64,000 nucleotides of DNA from assembly GCF_014384705.1 (NCBI RefSeq), contig NZ_JACRSN010000001.1, forward strand, positions 186,001 to 250,000, in the 5' to 3' direction. The notes under the pieces are model-generated. The model searched no databases. It saw nothing but the letters and a program-made list of their open reading frames with translations, and was not told the origin of the DNA. Of the stretch, positions 17,937 to 27,236 are shown piece by piece (position 1 is the stretch's first letter; the number at the start of each line of letters is the position of its first letter). This DNA is from Yeguia hominis. Lineage in GTDB: Bacteria > Bacillota > Clostridia > Oscillospirales > Acutalibacteraceae. A program made the translations under genes and the position numbers.

Positions 17937-18186
17937 TTATTTTCCGATAATTGCGTTCAATGGCGGTCGGATGATACAGAGATTACGAATGATACGGGCA
18001 TTTTTATCCTGTTCAAGCCGGTTGTATCTCTCTATCTTCGGCGGCTCGTGTTCATTTTGAAAAAATACAGAGCGGGACGCCGATCAAATATGCTACCTTT
18101 GACACAAGCTCATAGGTGCTGTCTTTGTAGGCAATCTGCTCTCCGGCATATTCGACGCCATTCAGCTTAGAAGAGGGGTTATCCAT
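17937..18186 (-). pseudogene. Decayed hypothetical gene with two frameshifts
   Basis: An ATG at 18186 opens MDNPSSKLNGVEYAGEQIAY and stays open for 44 codons to a TGA at 18052. The likely continuation is in another frame (NEHEPPKIERYNRLEQDKNARIIRNL) and then a third (TAIERNYRKINDIMRMVD), reaching the IS3 end at 17918. Two frameshifts plus the IS at its 3' side indicate a dead gene. The function is not recognised. It lies in the same direction, 69 bases after the nonsense-mutated gene upstream, and both may be parts of one old mobile cluster. Confidence 0.55.
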
Positions 18187-18254
18187 GTTTGCCTCCTGTC
18201 ATGTTCAAAAGAAGAATGGTGCGTTCGTTTCTCGACCTGTGCTTCATGAGAAAA

Positions 18255-18887
18255 TTACAATCCACCTCCACCTTTGTTTCCGCCAAACTCGCAACCGTGC
18301 GTGTGGTCATGACCATAATACCATCTTCCATAGCGGTACCCGTAATGCGGAGGGCAATTTGCGCAGTCACCAGTACAGCGTCCGTGGTGAGACTGGCTTT
18401 TCTTGTCCAAAAGACTTCCAACCGCAAGTGCCAAGCCAAGTTTTGAAAAGAACCCAAGCTTTGGCTCTTTCTGCTCCGGCTCGTCGAAATCGGTTTCATT
18501 TACTGTGGAAGTCTCTTCAATTGCGTCATCTGCAAACACAGTCACATGGTTTCGCCTTGCTACAAGCTCAAGAACTTCATCGTCTGCGGCACCCCAAAGG
18601 TCTTCCAACTGTTCCCGTGTAAAGGTGCATTTTGCAGATTTCAGTAGGTCATTCATGGCTGATATATCGCAGCAGCCGGAAAGGTCATAGATTTCATCTG
18701 GCGAGAACTAGACACCATAGGCAACCGCTTTTTTTATAAGTCGTGACGCTGCCTTTTCGTCCATATACTCCTGCGCAACCTCAGCGACTTCGGCAGATGC
18801 ACCAAACGAGGTCAATGAGGACATCCTTTTAATCTGCGTGCTGGTTGCCCAGTCATAGAATTTCTCATAATAGGAGTCCCAATCCAT
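18255..18887 (-). pseudogene. Hypothetical gene interrupted by an in-frame TAG
   Basis: An ATG at 18887 starts MDWDSYYEKFYDWATSTQIK and reads 59 codons to TAG at 18710-18708. Translation in the same frame continues without another stop as FSPDEIYDLSGCCDISAMND to 18255 (C terminus rich in Gly and His: HGCEFGGNKGGGGL). The whole would be about 210 aa, so a single nonsense change splits it. An internal ATG at 18656 could still give a 133-aa protein. A CTGDCANCPPH cluster suggests metal binding. Function not recognised. Confidence 0.6.
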
Positions 18888-18894
18888 TCATCAA

Positions 18895-19620
18895 TCACGC
18901 CCTTCCAATGATTTCAGGAGTTTCCTCCACGGCCTGTGGAACTGAAAAACTCATGTGATGCTCAATAAAACATATTGTGCCTCTCAATTTGCCACCTGAG
19001 TTTCCGCCTGGAACAAAAACCGCCTCGCCTCGTTTCAAGGTATCTGTCTGATACTGCTTACAATACGACGTCATGATCTGCTTTTGCTCTTCTTCCGTAT
19101 GCGGTAAAAATAACCCTGCCGCCCCCTCTTTATCATGCTTTGGCGCAAGCGCAGGATTTCTTGCTACTTGTGGTTTATATAAGGAAACGCCGCAAAAATC
19201 AGTTTCCTGATAATGCTTTTTCGCTTCTATATACGAAATATGCATTTTTTGAAGCAAACTTCGCACTGCATCCTGAACTTCTTTGCGTTCTCTCGACCTC
19301 CAACAGTCCTGTATCGTCACCTGCAGGCCTGAAGCATCCGGGTAGGGAAAATTTTTATCTGCATCAATCAGCTCCCACAAGGAATGCACCGCAACGTCCG
19401 GATGGCATTCCTCGATGATGTTGCTGCAGTTGGCACAAAGCGGCCACACTGCATCGCCTGGAGCAAATTCCGCTGTATGCGGAAGCGCTTTCCAGGAATC
19501 CCGCAGAATTCCAGCCGGCATTTTTTCTTCATAGATTTCCACTTTCCAATTCGGAACACAACACTGGATGATCTCCATGCCATAAACAGAAGAGACATAA
19601 TTCCTGATTTTCAGGCTCAC
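18895..19620 (-). CDS. Cysteine-containing protein, possibly heterodisulfide-reductase (CCG)-like
   Basis: 241 aa from a GTG at 19620. WPLCANCSNIIEE, VTIQDCWRSRERKEVQ and IIQCCVP recall Fe-S-binding CCG-type proteins, but this is a recollection, not a proven match. Open frame with protein-like sequence (NFIVRCLFTAQFPD) extends about 20 codons upstream of the GTG to a stop at 19683, yet contains no ATG, GTG or TTG. The true start may therefore be lost. The C terminus has no further cysteines. Possibly a decaying gene, like its neighbours. Confidence 0.5.
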   Translation of the reverse strand: MSLKIRNYVSSVYGMEIIQCCVPNWKVEIYEEKMPAGILRDSWKALPHTAEFAPGDAVWPLCANCSNIIEECHPDVAVHSLWELIDADKNFPYPDASGLQVTIQDCWRSRERKEVQDAVRSLLQKMHISYIEAKKHYQETDFCGVSLYKPQVARNPALAPKHDKEGAAGLFLPHTEEEQKQIMTSYCKQYQTDTLKRGEAVFVPGGNSGGKLRGTICFIEHHMSFSVPQAVEETPEIIGRA

Positions 19621-19824
19621 ATCCGGAAATTGCGCAGTAAACAGGCAGCGTACAATAAAATTGTTCCTCGCATTATCCTCTCACAGGATCTGAACGGCTC
19701 CGCTTACACGCCGATAAGCCCATGCGTTCACAGGCGAAAACCGGCATCGGCATTTCAAAACGCTTTTGTCTTTCTAGCAAAACACAGATTCCATCGCTAT
19801 GATGTTCTGACTGTATCTTTCGGG

Positions 19825-20664
19825 TTACAGCTTTGCGTAGGTGTCTTTTAAATATTGCAGGCTCTTCACGGCGCCCTCCGGCCAATACTCCTCCACGATC
19901 ACGTTCACATACGGCTTATTTTCTTTTATATATCGCAGAAGCGGCAGGAAGTCCATAACGCCTTCCCCAATCGGAACACGCCGAAGCGTGCCGTTTTCCA
20001 CAACAAAATCTTTCATGTGAAAAACTGCGATCCGCTCCCCAAAACTGGAAAGCGCCTCCTCGATCACTGCAGCGGCGCTTGTATAATTTTGGGCATTGAG
20101 CAAATTGACCGAGTCAAACAGGATCTGTAAATTGTCGGACGGCAGCGCATTGAGCATCTGCCGAAAGCTCTGCACATCGTGAATCACCAACCGGTCTACC
20201 CCTTCTACACAAACGGTAACCCCAAATTTCTCGGCTTCCGCAACCATCTCCCGCAGGCTTTCCAGCAGGCACTGAAACGCTTCTTCGCTATGGTTCCACG
20301 GATCGTAGGCGCCATCCGGGCAAATCGAACCGGTTTCTGTCGCGACAATTGCGCAATCAAAGTCCCGCGCAAACCGTACGAATTCTTTAAATTTCGCAAT
20401 TTGAAATTGCCGCTGCTCGGGATCCGGGTGAACTGGGTTGATATAACAGCTGAAAACCGCAGTTTGTACCCGCTCCTGCCGAAACGCCTGCGCAACATGA
20501 TAGGCAAGTCCGGTGTTCAGAATGCCCGGACGGTATACAAAGCCTTTTAATGCATCATCCAACGTCAGCTGAACGCTGTTAAATCCGTTTTGAGAAACAC
20601 AGGCAGCCAGCTCCTCCGCCGGCAGCCTTCCCCGAAGGTCTTGTGCTCGAACGCCTACTCTCAT
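19825..20664 (-). CDS. Sugar phosphate isomerase/epimerase family protein
   Basis: 279-aa TIM-barrel protein of the AP-endonuclease-2/xylose-isomerase-like superfamily. Metal-ligand-type positions are seen in VCVEGVDRLVIHDVQ, ILFDSVNLLNAQN, VFHMKDFVVENG and VIVEEYWPEGA. It may isomerise or epimerise a sugar or polyol. It lies downstream of recG, separated by 57 bases, and is not within the A+T-rich island. Substrate unknown. Confidence 0.85.
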   Translation of the reverse strand: MRVGVRAQDLRGRLPAEELAACVSQNGFNSVQLTLDDALKGFVYRPGILNTGLAYHVAQAFRQERVQTAVFSCYINPVHPDPEQRQFQIAKFKEFVRFARDFDCAIVATETGSICPDGAYDPWNHSEEAFQCLLESLREMVAEAEKFGVTVCVEGVDRLVIHDVQSFRQMLNALPSDNLQILFDSVNLLNAQNYTSAAAVIEEALSSFGERIAVFHMKDFVVENGTLRRVPIGEGVMDFLPLLRYIKENKPYVNVIVEEYWPEGAVKSLQYLKDTYAKL

Positions 20665-20721
20665 ATGATCATCCGCTCCTTTTCTATCGGAAAGCCGTGT
20701 CTTTTTCCCGGCTTTTTTTGA

Positions 20722-22764
20722 CTAATTCAGGCCGAATTCCCCGACCTTTCCAAACAGCAGCCGTACTTCTCCGCGCAGTCCGCGGTGTTCTTCCTGACAA
20801 AGGGCAGGGTCCTGCTGTAAGAGCGCCTTTGCAACCGCCTGTGCCTGCTGCAGGACCTCCATATCCGCATGCAAATCCGCAATTTGCAGCTGCGGCAGTC
20901 CGTGCTGGCGGTTTCCGAAAAAGTCACCCGGTCCGCGCAGCCGTAAATCTTCGTCTGCAATTCGGAAGCCGTCATTCGTCTGGCACATAATGCGCAGACG
21001 GGCAAGCGCTTCCTCGTTTTGCGCGTCCGAAACCAAAATACAGGTGGATTTATGCACGCCGCGTCCGACCCGTCCGCGCAGCTGGTGCAGCTGTGAAAGG
21101 CCGTAACGCTCCGCATTTTCAATCATCATGATCACCGCATTCGGCACATCGACGCCGACCTCCACAACCGTTGTGGAAACCAGAATATCCAGTTCCCCTG
21201 CCGAAAACGCCGACATCACAGCGTCCTTTTCTTTGGGTTTCATTTTTCCGTGCAATAGCCCAATTCGGCACCCCGTAAAAATCGGCTGTTGCTTTAGCGA
21301 TTCACAATACGCCTGCGCACTTGCGAGTTCTCCGTTTCCTTCTTCCACCAAAGGACAAATGATATAGCATTGCCGCCCGGTATCAATATGCTTTCGCAGA
21401 TACCGAAACGCGCGCAGCCGTTTTTCGCTGGTAATCGCATACGTGTCGACTTTCTGCCGGCCTGGCGGCAACTCATCCAAAACGGAGACTGCCAAATCGC
21501 CGTAAATCATCAGCGCCAGCGTACGCGGAATCGGCGTCGCACTCATCACGAGCAGATGCGGTTCCTGACCCTTTGCGGAAAGCGCTGCACGCTGCGCTAC
21601 ACCAAACCGGTGCTGTTCGTCCGTAATGACAAGCGCCAACTGCCGGAATACGACCTCTTCGCCGAGCAGTGCATGGGTTCCGATCAACAGGGAAATCTCC
21701 CCGGTACGAAGCGCCTCGAAAAGTTTCGTACGTGCCTTTCCTTTTACAGAACCGGTCAGCAGCTCTACCCGGATTCCGGCTGGTTCCAAAAGAGAAGAAA
21801 GGGACCGGAAATGCTGCTGCGCTAAAATTTCGGTCGGCGCCATCAGTGCGCTCTGCATTCCGGCGCGCGCCACCGCGTAACAAAGCGCCGCTGCCACCGC
21901 AGTTTTTCCGCTTCCCACATCGCCCTGCAGCAGACGGCTCATCGGAAACGTTCCATTCATATCTGCCATCGCCTCTAAAACTGCCCGACGCTGCGCGCCG
22001 GTTGGCGCAAATGGAAGAAGCGCAAAAAACGCCTCCGCACACGGTGGAATCCGCAGCCGATTTTCTGCACGATTGCGCTCACGCAGCATCAATAGCCCCA
22101 GCTGCAGCACCAAGAGTTCTTCAAATACGAGCCTGCGTCGCGCTTCTGTAACCTCTTCCATCGTTGCAGGAAAGTGGATTTTCTGCAGGGCAAAGCGCAA
22201 CTGGCACAGTGCGTACCGGATGCGGATTTCTTCCGGAATCGGATCCCGCAGCACTTCCGGCAGCAGCAAAAATGCGTTTTGTACGGCTTTCCCAATCAGA
22301 CGCGAAGAAAGCCCCTCGGTTTGCGGATAGATCGGAATAATCGGCAGGCAGGCTTCCGCAGGGTCAAATTCCGGCACCGTCATTTCCCGGCGCAAAAGCG
22401 TCCCTGTGATCTTTCCATGGAACAGATAGTCGTTGCCCTCCAGAAGCAGATTTTTTACATAGGGATTGTTAAAAAAGGTAACCGTCAAATCGCGGACACC
22501 GTCCGTCACAATAGTCCGGTAAATGACCATTCCCTGTCGGATACGCGTTTCTGAAACCCGGGAAACTACCGTTCCGCGAACCGTGCAAACCTCCTGAAGC
22601 GGTGCCCGGTCAATCGGCAGCGGACAACTCCAGTCCTCATAATTTCTCGGATAAAAACGCAGCAAGGCGCCGACGGTCGGCACACCAAGCTTTTGAAACA
22701 GCTTCGCGCGCTTCTCGCCGACGCCTTTTAATTCCTGGATCTCTTTTTCAAACAGAGATGACAT
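20722..22764 (-). CDS. recG: ATP-dependent DNA helicase RecG
   Basis: Replication-fork remodelling and Holliday-junction helicase, 680 aa (normal). An N-terminal wedge/OB domain is followed by Walker A GDVGSGKT near 280, Walker B DEQH near 380 (VITDEQHRFGVAQRAAL), motif VMSATPIPRTLAL and late QLRGRVGRG. It follows the fakA-like gene by 54 bases, the usual Firmicutes order. Confidence 0.97.
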   Translation of the reverse strand: MSSLFEKEIQELKGVGEKRAKLFQKLGVPTVGALLRFYPRNYEDWSCPLPIDRAPLQEVCTVRGTVVSRVSETRIRQGMVIYRTIVTDGVRDLTVTFFNNPYVKNLLLEGNDYLFHGKITGTLLRREMTVPEFDPAEACLPIIPIYPQTEGLSSRLIGKAVQNAFLLLPEVLRDPIPEEIRIRYALCQLRFALQKIHFPATMEEVTEARRRLVFEELLVLQLGLLMLRERNRAENRLRIPPCAEAFFALLPFAPTGAQRRAVLEAMADMNGTFPMSRLLQGDVGSGKTAVAAALCYAVARAGMQSALMAPTEILAQQHFRSLSSLLEPAGIRVELLTGSVKGKARTKLFEALRTGEISLLIGTHALLGEEVVFRQLALVITDEQHRFGVAQRAALSAKGQEPHLLVMSATPIPRTLALMIYGDLAVSVLDELPPGRQKVDTYAITSEKRLRAFRYLRKHIDTGRQCYIICPLVEEGNGELASAQAYCESLKQQPIFTGCRIGLLHGKMKPKEKDAVMSAFSAGELDILVSTTVVEVGVDVPNAVIMMIENAERYGLSQLHQLRGRVGRGVHKSTCILVSDAQNEEALARLRIMCQTNDGFRIADEDLRLRGPGDFFGNRQHGLPQLQIADLHADMEVLQQAQAVAKALLQQDPALCQEEHRGLRGEVRLLFGKVGEFGLN

Positions 22765-22818
22765 TTGCCTTCCGACGGATCACCGCCCGCCGGGGGCAGG
22801 ATCAATACTCCTTCCGAA

Positions 22819-24492
22819 TTATTCAACCGATACGATGAAATAGTAAACCGGCTGTCCGCCGTTAATGAGTGTCACCTCGACGTTTTCACTCACCTTGGAG
22901 CGAATCCGATCATAAGCTTCCTGCGCTTCCTGCTCGGTAACATCCTCACCGTAAATAATCGTCACAAAGGATGTATCTTTGCTGACCATTGACTTTGTCA
23001 GGCGGTACACCGTGTGGACAGGATCCTTTTCCACCATGGTCAATTTCCCGTTGCGCATGCCGAGAATGTCGTTCTGGTGGATCTTATGGCCGCCGAACTC
23101 CGAATCCCGCGCCGCAAACGTGACCTGCCCGGTTTCAACCGCGCTGGCAGCTTCCATCATATCCTCCACATTGCGCTCCACAGGCACTTCCGGGTCAAAC
23201 GCCAATAGTGCAGACATGCCCTGCGCAATGGTTCTCGTCGGCACGACAACCACTTCGCGGTCAGTCACCAGCGGAACGGTTTGTTCTGCAGCCAAAATAA
23301 TATTTTTATTGTTCGGGAACACATAAACCGTCTTTGCCGGTGTTGCCATCACAGCAGCCAAAATATCGTTCGTGCTGGGATTCATTGTCTGGCCGCCACT
23401 GACGACCTGCGCGCAGCCAAGATCGGTAAACAAGGTGTGCAGACCTTCGCCGGCCGCTACTGCAACGAACCCATAATCTTCCGTCGGATCCGCCGGTGCG
23501 AGGGCTTCTTCGGCAGCCTTGGCCTTTGCCTGCTCATTTGCAAGCGCTGCCTTGCGGTGCTGCTCTTTCATATTCTCAATTTTTACCGTCAAAAGCTGTC
23601 CAAATTCCAATGCCTTTTGCAGTGCGTTTCCAGGATTTTCCGTATGCACGTGAACCTTAATGATATCGTCGTCGTCTGCAACCACAACACAGTCGCCGAT
23701 CGTCTCGAGATATGCGCGCAATTCCATTGAATCCTCGCATTTTTCCGGTTCACGGCCAATGATGCATTCGGTGCAGTACGTAAAATTGATTTCCTGATCA
23801 AATTCCGCCGCTGCATTGCGGAAGAAATCATCTCCGCCAGCCGGTGCAGCTTCCGCGTCCTCTTTTTCAATCATAACGCCGTCCTGCATCACGCTGCGCA
23901 TGCCTTCAAAAATCAGGCACAGCCCTTTTCCGCCGGCGTCGACAACACCTGCTTTTTTCAGTACCGGCAAGAGCTTCGGCGTTTCCTCAAGTGCAGCCTC
24001 TGCGCCGCGGCAAATGGCGGCCCAAACAAACAGCGGATCCGCGTCTTCCTCCAGCGCAATCCGGCCTTTTTCACACGCAACACGCGCCACAGTCAGGATG
24101 GTTCCTTCCGTCGGCTTCATCACTGCTTTGTATGCAGCCTCTACACCGATAGCCAGCGCATCAACAAAGTCCGCCCCGGTCGCCGCAGCCTTTCCCTCCA
24201 AGCCTTTTGCAAATCCTTTAAAAAGCAGAGAAAGGATCACGCCGGAATTGCCGCGTGCCCCGCGCAGCATCGCCGATGCAGCTGTTTTCGCGACGTCCGC
24301 TGCATTGACGCTATCCAACATTCCGAGTTCCTGCGCGGCAGCGCTCATGGTCATCGACATATTGGTTCCCGTATCACCGTCCGGCACCGGGAAAATATTC
24401 AGTTCGTCAACCGCAGTCCGGTTTTTCAAAATATGATTGGCGCCCGAGATGATGGCGTTCTTTAATACAGCTCCATCGATCATGCTTAGCAC
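22819..24492 (-). CDS. fakA: DAK2-domain fatty acid kinase FakA-like (YloV)
   Basis: 557 aa with an N-terminal DhaL/DAK2 nucleotide-binding domain (NIFPVPDGDTGTNMSMTM, GARGNSGVILS) and a C-terminal YloV-type domain with ILGMRNGKL. In characterised Firmicutes FakA phosphorylates FakB-bound exogenous fatty acids. Neighbouring recG is conserved in this class. A promoter is visible upstream. Confidence 0.9.
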   Translation of the reverse strand: MLSMIDGAVLKNAIISGANHILKNRTAVDELNIFPVPDGDTGTNMSMTMSAAAQELGMLDSVNAADVAKTAASAMLRGARGNSGVILSLLFKGFAKGLEGKAAATGADFVDALAIGVEAAYKAVMKPTEGTILTVARVACEKGRIALEEDADPLFVWAAICRGAEAALEETPKLLPVLKKAGVVDAGGKGLCLIFEGMRSVMQDGVMIEKEDAEAAPAGGDDFFRNAAAEFDQEINFTYCTECIIGREPEKCEDSMELRAYLETIGDCVVVADDDDIIKVHVHTENPGNALQKALEFGQLLTVKIENMKEQHRKAALANEQAKAKAAEEALAPADPTEDYGFVAVAAGEGLHTLFTDLGCAQVVSGGQTMNPSTNDILAAVMATPAKTVYVFPNNKNIILAAEQTVPLVTDREVVVVPTRTIAQGMSALLAFDPEVPVERNVEDMMEAASAVETGQVTFAARDSEFGGHKIHQNDILGMRNGKLTMVEKDPVHTVYRLTKSMVSKDTSFVTIIYGEDVTEQEAQEAYDRIRSKVSENVEVTLINGGQPVYYFIVSVE

Positions 24493-24550
24493 TCCTTTTA
24501 AGCAGAGATTTACGGGTACGACCCTATCGGCGCACCACGCCTATTTAAAA

Positions 24551-24579
24551 ATTATAGCATAATTATTCTTCCAATTCAA
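24551..24579 (-). promoter_or_regulatory. SigA-type promoter before fakA
   Basis: On the minus strand TTGAAT (24579-24574), a 17-base spacer and a perfect TATAAT (24556-24551), about 60 bases upstream of the fakA start. Confidence 0.75.
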
Positions 24580-24610
24580 CTGCTTTCTTGCGCAGGATCG
24601 GATCCAAATT

Positions 24611-25381
24611 TTAAAAAAGATTCAGCCGCTCCACAGAACGGGTTTTGCCGGTTTTTTCATCGATCTCAAATAAAACCGCATCCATCCGGCAATCTCCCTC
24701 CGGCACCGAAAAACGCACCGGCATATGGGAAAGGTATTTCTCGATCACCTGCTCCGGTTTTACACCGAGAACCGAAAGAATCGGGCCCGTCATTCCGACA
24801 TCTGTCAGATAACCGGTTCCATTCGGCAGGATCGTCTCGTCGGCAGTCGGCACATGGGTATGGGTGCCGAAAACAGCAGATAATTTTCCATCCAGATAAA
24901 AGGCAAGCGCCCGTTTTTCGCCGGTTGCTTCTGCATGGAAATCCAAAATGACCGTTTTGGGCAGCTCCGTCTCCCGAAGAAGCTGATCCATTGTCTCAAA
25001 CGGCGAGCGGAGATTCTCCATAAATGCTGTGCCCATCAGGTTGATCACACCAATTTGATATTTTCCGCGATCCAATATACAGACACCGCGTCCCGGTGCA
25101 CTGGCAGGAAAATTGGCCGGCCGCAAAAGAAACGCATGTTCTTCCAACATGGAATAAATCTCTTTCCGCCGAAACACATGGTTTCCGGTTGTGATAACAT
25201 CTGCCCCGCTTGCAAACAAATCCTCAGCGGAATCCGGCGTAATTCCATTTCCGTCAGCCGAATTTTCTCCATTTACAACGACCGCATCGATGGCTTTTTC
25301 TCTTTTAAGACGCGGCAAGCGTGAGCGGAGGAACCGACAGCCGATACTCCCGACGACGTCTCCGACACAAAGTATTTTCAT
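24611..25381 (-). CDS. Metallophosphoesterase YmdB (TIGR00282 family)
   Basis: 256 aa when started at the ATG at 25381 with SD GGGGGAG; the frame remains open 7 codons further but without support. Metal-binding motifs CVGDVVGSIG, NGENSADG, TTGNHVF, DFHAEATGEKRA and GTHTHVPTAD form the dinuclear site. In Bacillus YmdB is a cyclic-nucleotide phosphodiesterase affecting RNase Y-dependent RNA levels and lies next to rny, as here. Confidence 0.93.
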   Translation of the reverse strand: MKILCVGDVVGSIGCRFLRSRLPRLKREKAIDAVVVNGENSADGNGITPDSAEDLFASGADVITTGNHVFRRKEIYSMLEEHAFLLRPANFPASAPGRGVCILDRGKYQIGVINLMGTAFMENLRSPFETMDQLLRETELPKTVILDFHAEATGEKRALAFYLDGKLSAVFGTHTHVPTADETILPNGTGYLTDVGMTGPILSVLGVKPEQVIEKYLSHMPVRFSVPEGDCRMDAVLFEIDEKTGKTRSVERLNLF

Positions 25382-25407
25382 GATGCTCCCCCATTCAGAC
25401 ACATATA

Positions 25408-25436
25408 AAATCTGCGGGTCCGCAGACCCGCAGATT
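25408..25436 (-). terminator. Terminator or attenuator between rny and ymdB
   Basis: Perfect 12-bp stem AATCTGCGGGTC / GACCCGCAGATT with a TTTTATAT run after it on the minus strand, directly after the rny stop. It should end or reduce read-through from rny into ymdB. Confidence 0.75.
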
Positions 25437-25437
25437 C

Positions 25438-26991
25438 TTATTTTGCATATTCGATTGCACGGCTTTCCCGAATCATATTGACCTTAATCTGACCCGGATA
25501 TTCCAGATCGCTTTCGATCTTCTTACAGATATCCCGTGCAAGCAAAACCATCTGATCATCGCTGATCACTTCCGGTTTTACCATAATCCGCACCTCGCGT
25601 CCTGCCTGGATCGCAAAGGAACGGTCAACGCCGTTGAAAGAGGAAGCAACTTCTTCCAGTTTTTCCAGACGTTTAATGTAGTTCTCAATATTTTCACGGC
25701 GTGCACCCGGACGTGCCGCAGAAATCGCATCTGCAGCCTGTACAATACAGGCAATGAACGTCTTTGGCTCTACATCGCCATGGTGAGCCTGAATGGCATG
25801 AATAATATTTTCATGTTCCTTATATTTTCTTGCCATTTCGACGCCGATATCGACATGGGAGCCTTCCATCTCGTGGTCAAGCGCTTTGCCGATATCATGA
25901 AGCAATCCCGCACGGCGGGCGCTGACCTGATCCAGTCCCAGTTCTGCCGCCATAATTCCCGAAAGATGGGCCACTTCCAAGGAATGCTTGAGTACGTTTT
26001 GTCCGTAGCTGGTACGATAGCGCAGACGGCCCAGTAGCTTGACAAGCTCTGGGTGGATGCCGTTGATGCCGGCTTCGATTACAACCCGCTCGCCTTCCTG
26101 CTTAATGGTTGCGTCTACTTCACGGCGCGCCTTTTCTACGGTCTCTTCAATCCGGGCCGGATGAATCCGCCCGTCTGTAATCAGACGCTCCAATGCGATT
26201 CTCGCGACTTCCCTGCGTACAGGCTCGAAACTTGACAGGGTAATCGCTTCCGGCGTATCGTCGATGATCAAATCCACGCCGGTAAGGGTTTCAATTGCAC
26301 GGATATTCCGGCCTTCCCGGCCGATAATCCGTCCTTTCATCTCGTCATTCGGAAGCGGCACAACGGAAATCGCAGCCTCCGCCACATGATCCGCCGCACA
26401 GCGCTGGATAGCCATCGAAATGATCTCCCGCGCATTTTTCTCGGCCTCTTCATGCAAGCGCTGATCAATTTCCATGATCTTAACCGCTTTTTCATGCACC
26501 AATTCATCTTCCAGATTCTTCAAAAGATACTCTTTTGCCTGTTCAATCGTAAAGCCGGAAATTCGCTCCAACATGTCAAACTGGCTTTTTTTCACCGATT
26601 CAGCTTCTTTCAAGCGTTCATCGGCCTGGCGGTTTTTATTGGCCACAACCTGCTCTTTATTTTCCAGGCTATCCAGTTTTTTGTCGAGTGTTTCCTCTTT
26701 CTGCTGTACCCGGCGTTCTTGCCGCTGGACTTCTTTTCTGCGGTCATTGAGTTCCCGCTCCATCTCGTTGCGCATCCGATGGATTTCGTCCTTGCCCTCG
26801 AGTACCGTTTCCTTTTTCTTTGCTTCTGAGGTTTTAATCGCATCACTTACAATTCGTTTGGCTTCCTGTTCTGCGGAGCCGAGCAACGATTCCGCCTTCC
26901 GTTTCCGGTGATCTATCCCTGCCAGGAATGCAAGCCCCCCGCAAACAACCGCTGCGAGAACCGCAATTAAAATGCTTAGTCCAATGGGCAC
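25438..26991 (-). CDS. rny: Ribonuclease Y
   Basis: Membrane-anchored endoribonuclease that starts mRNA decay; 517 aa. An N-terminal membrane helix (SILIAVLAAVVCGGLAFLAG), a long charged coiled coil (about 30-180), a KH domain (MKGRIIGREGRNIRAIE) and an HD domain (GLLHDIGKALDHE) are in the usual order. Its own promoter lies upstream. Confidence 0.97.
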   Translation of the reverse strand: MPIGLSILIAVLAAVVCGGLAFLAGIDHRKRKAESLLGSAEQEAKRIVSDAIKTSEAKKKETVLEGKDEIHRMRNEMERELNDRRKEVQRQERRVQQKEETLDKKLDSLENKEQVVANKNRQADERLKEAESVKKSQFDMLERISGFTIEQAKEYLLKNLEDELVHEKAVKIMEIDQRLHEEAEKNAREIISMAIQRCAADHVAEAAISVVPLPNDEMKGRIIGREGRNIRAIETLTGVDLIIDDTPEAITLSSFEPVRREVARIALERLITDGRIHPARIEETVEKARREVDATIKQEGERVVIEAGINGIHPELVKLLGRLRYRTSYGQNVLKHSLEVAHLSGIMAAELGLDQVSARRAGLLHDIGKALDHEMEGSHVDIGVEMARKYKEHENIIHAIQAHHGDVEPKTFIACIVQAADAISAARPGARRENIENYIKRLEKLEEVASSFNGVDRSFAIQAGREVRIMVKPEVISDDQMVLLARDICKKIESDLEYPGQIKVNMIRESRAIEYAK

Positions 26992-27095
26992 CGATTCATT
27001 TCCTCCTTGTTTTCTAAAGTTTTTTTATAAAGTTCTTTTTTAATTTGCAAACGGGTGCATCAACCCCGCGTATACAAAGTTCCTGTACATTAATA

Positions 27096-27124
27096 ATTGT
27101 ATACTTCTGCTATCGAACTGTCAA
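27096..27124 (-). promoter_or_regulatory. SigA-type promoter of rny
   Basis: On the minus strand a perfect TTGACA (27124-27119), 17-base spacer and TACAAT (27101-27096), leaving a leader of about 100 bases. Confidence 0.75.
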
Positions 27125-27188
27125 GAAAAATGGAAATAAAGTTCCAAAAACATTCCGACTTGATTTGCAACATTTTTGCAACAAAGCA

Positions 27189-27228
27189 GACAGGCCTCCC
27201 GTTTGCCTTTGCAAAGGGAGGCCTGAAA
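27189..27228 (-). terminator. Terminator downstream of thrS
   Basis: Stem CAGGCCTCCC / GGGAGGCCTG with an inner loop, immediately after the thrS stop; the T run on the minus strand is weak (TCTGCTTTGTTG). Confidence 0.55.
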
Positions 27229-27236
27229 AATAGGTT

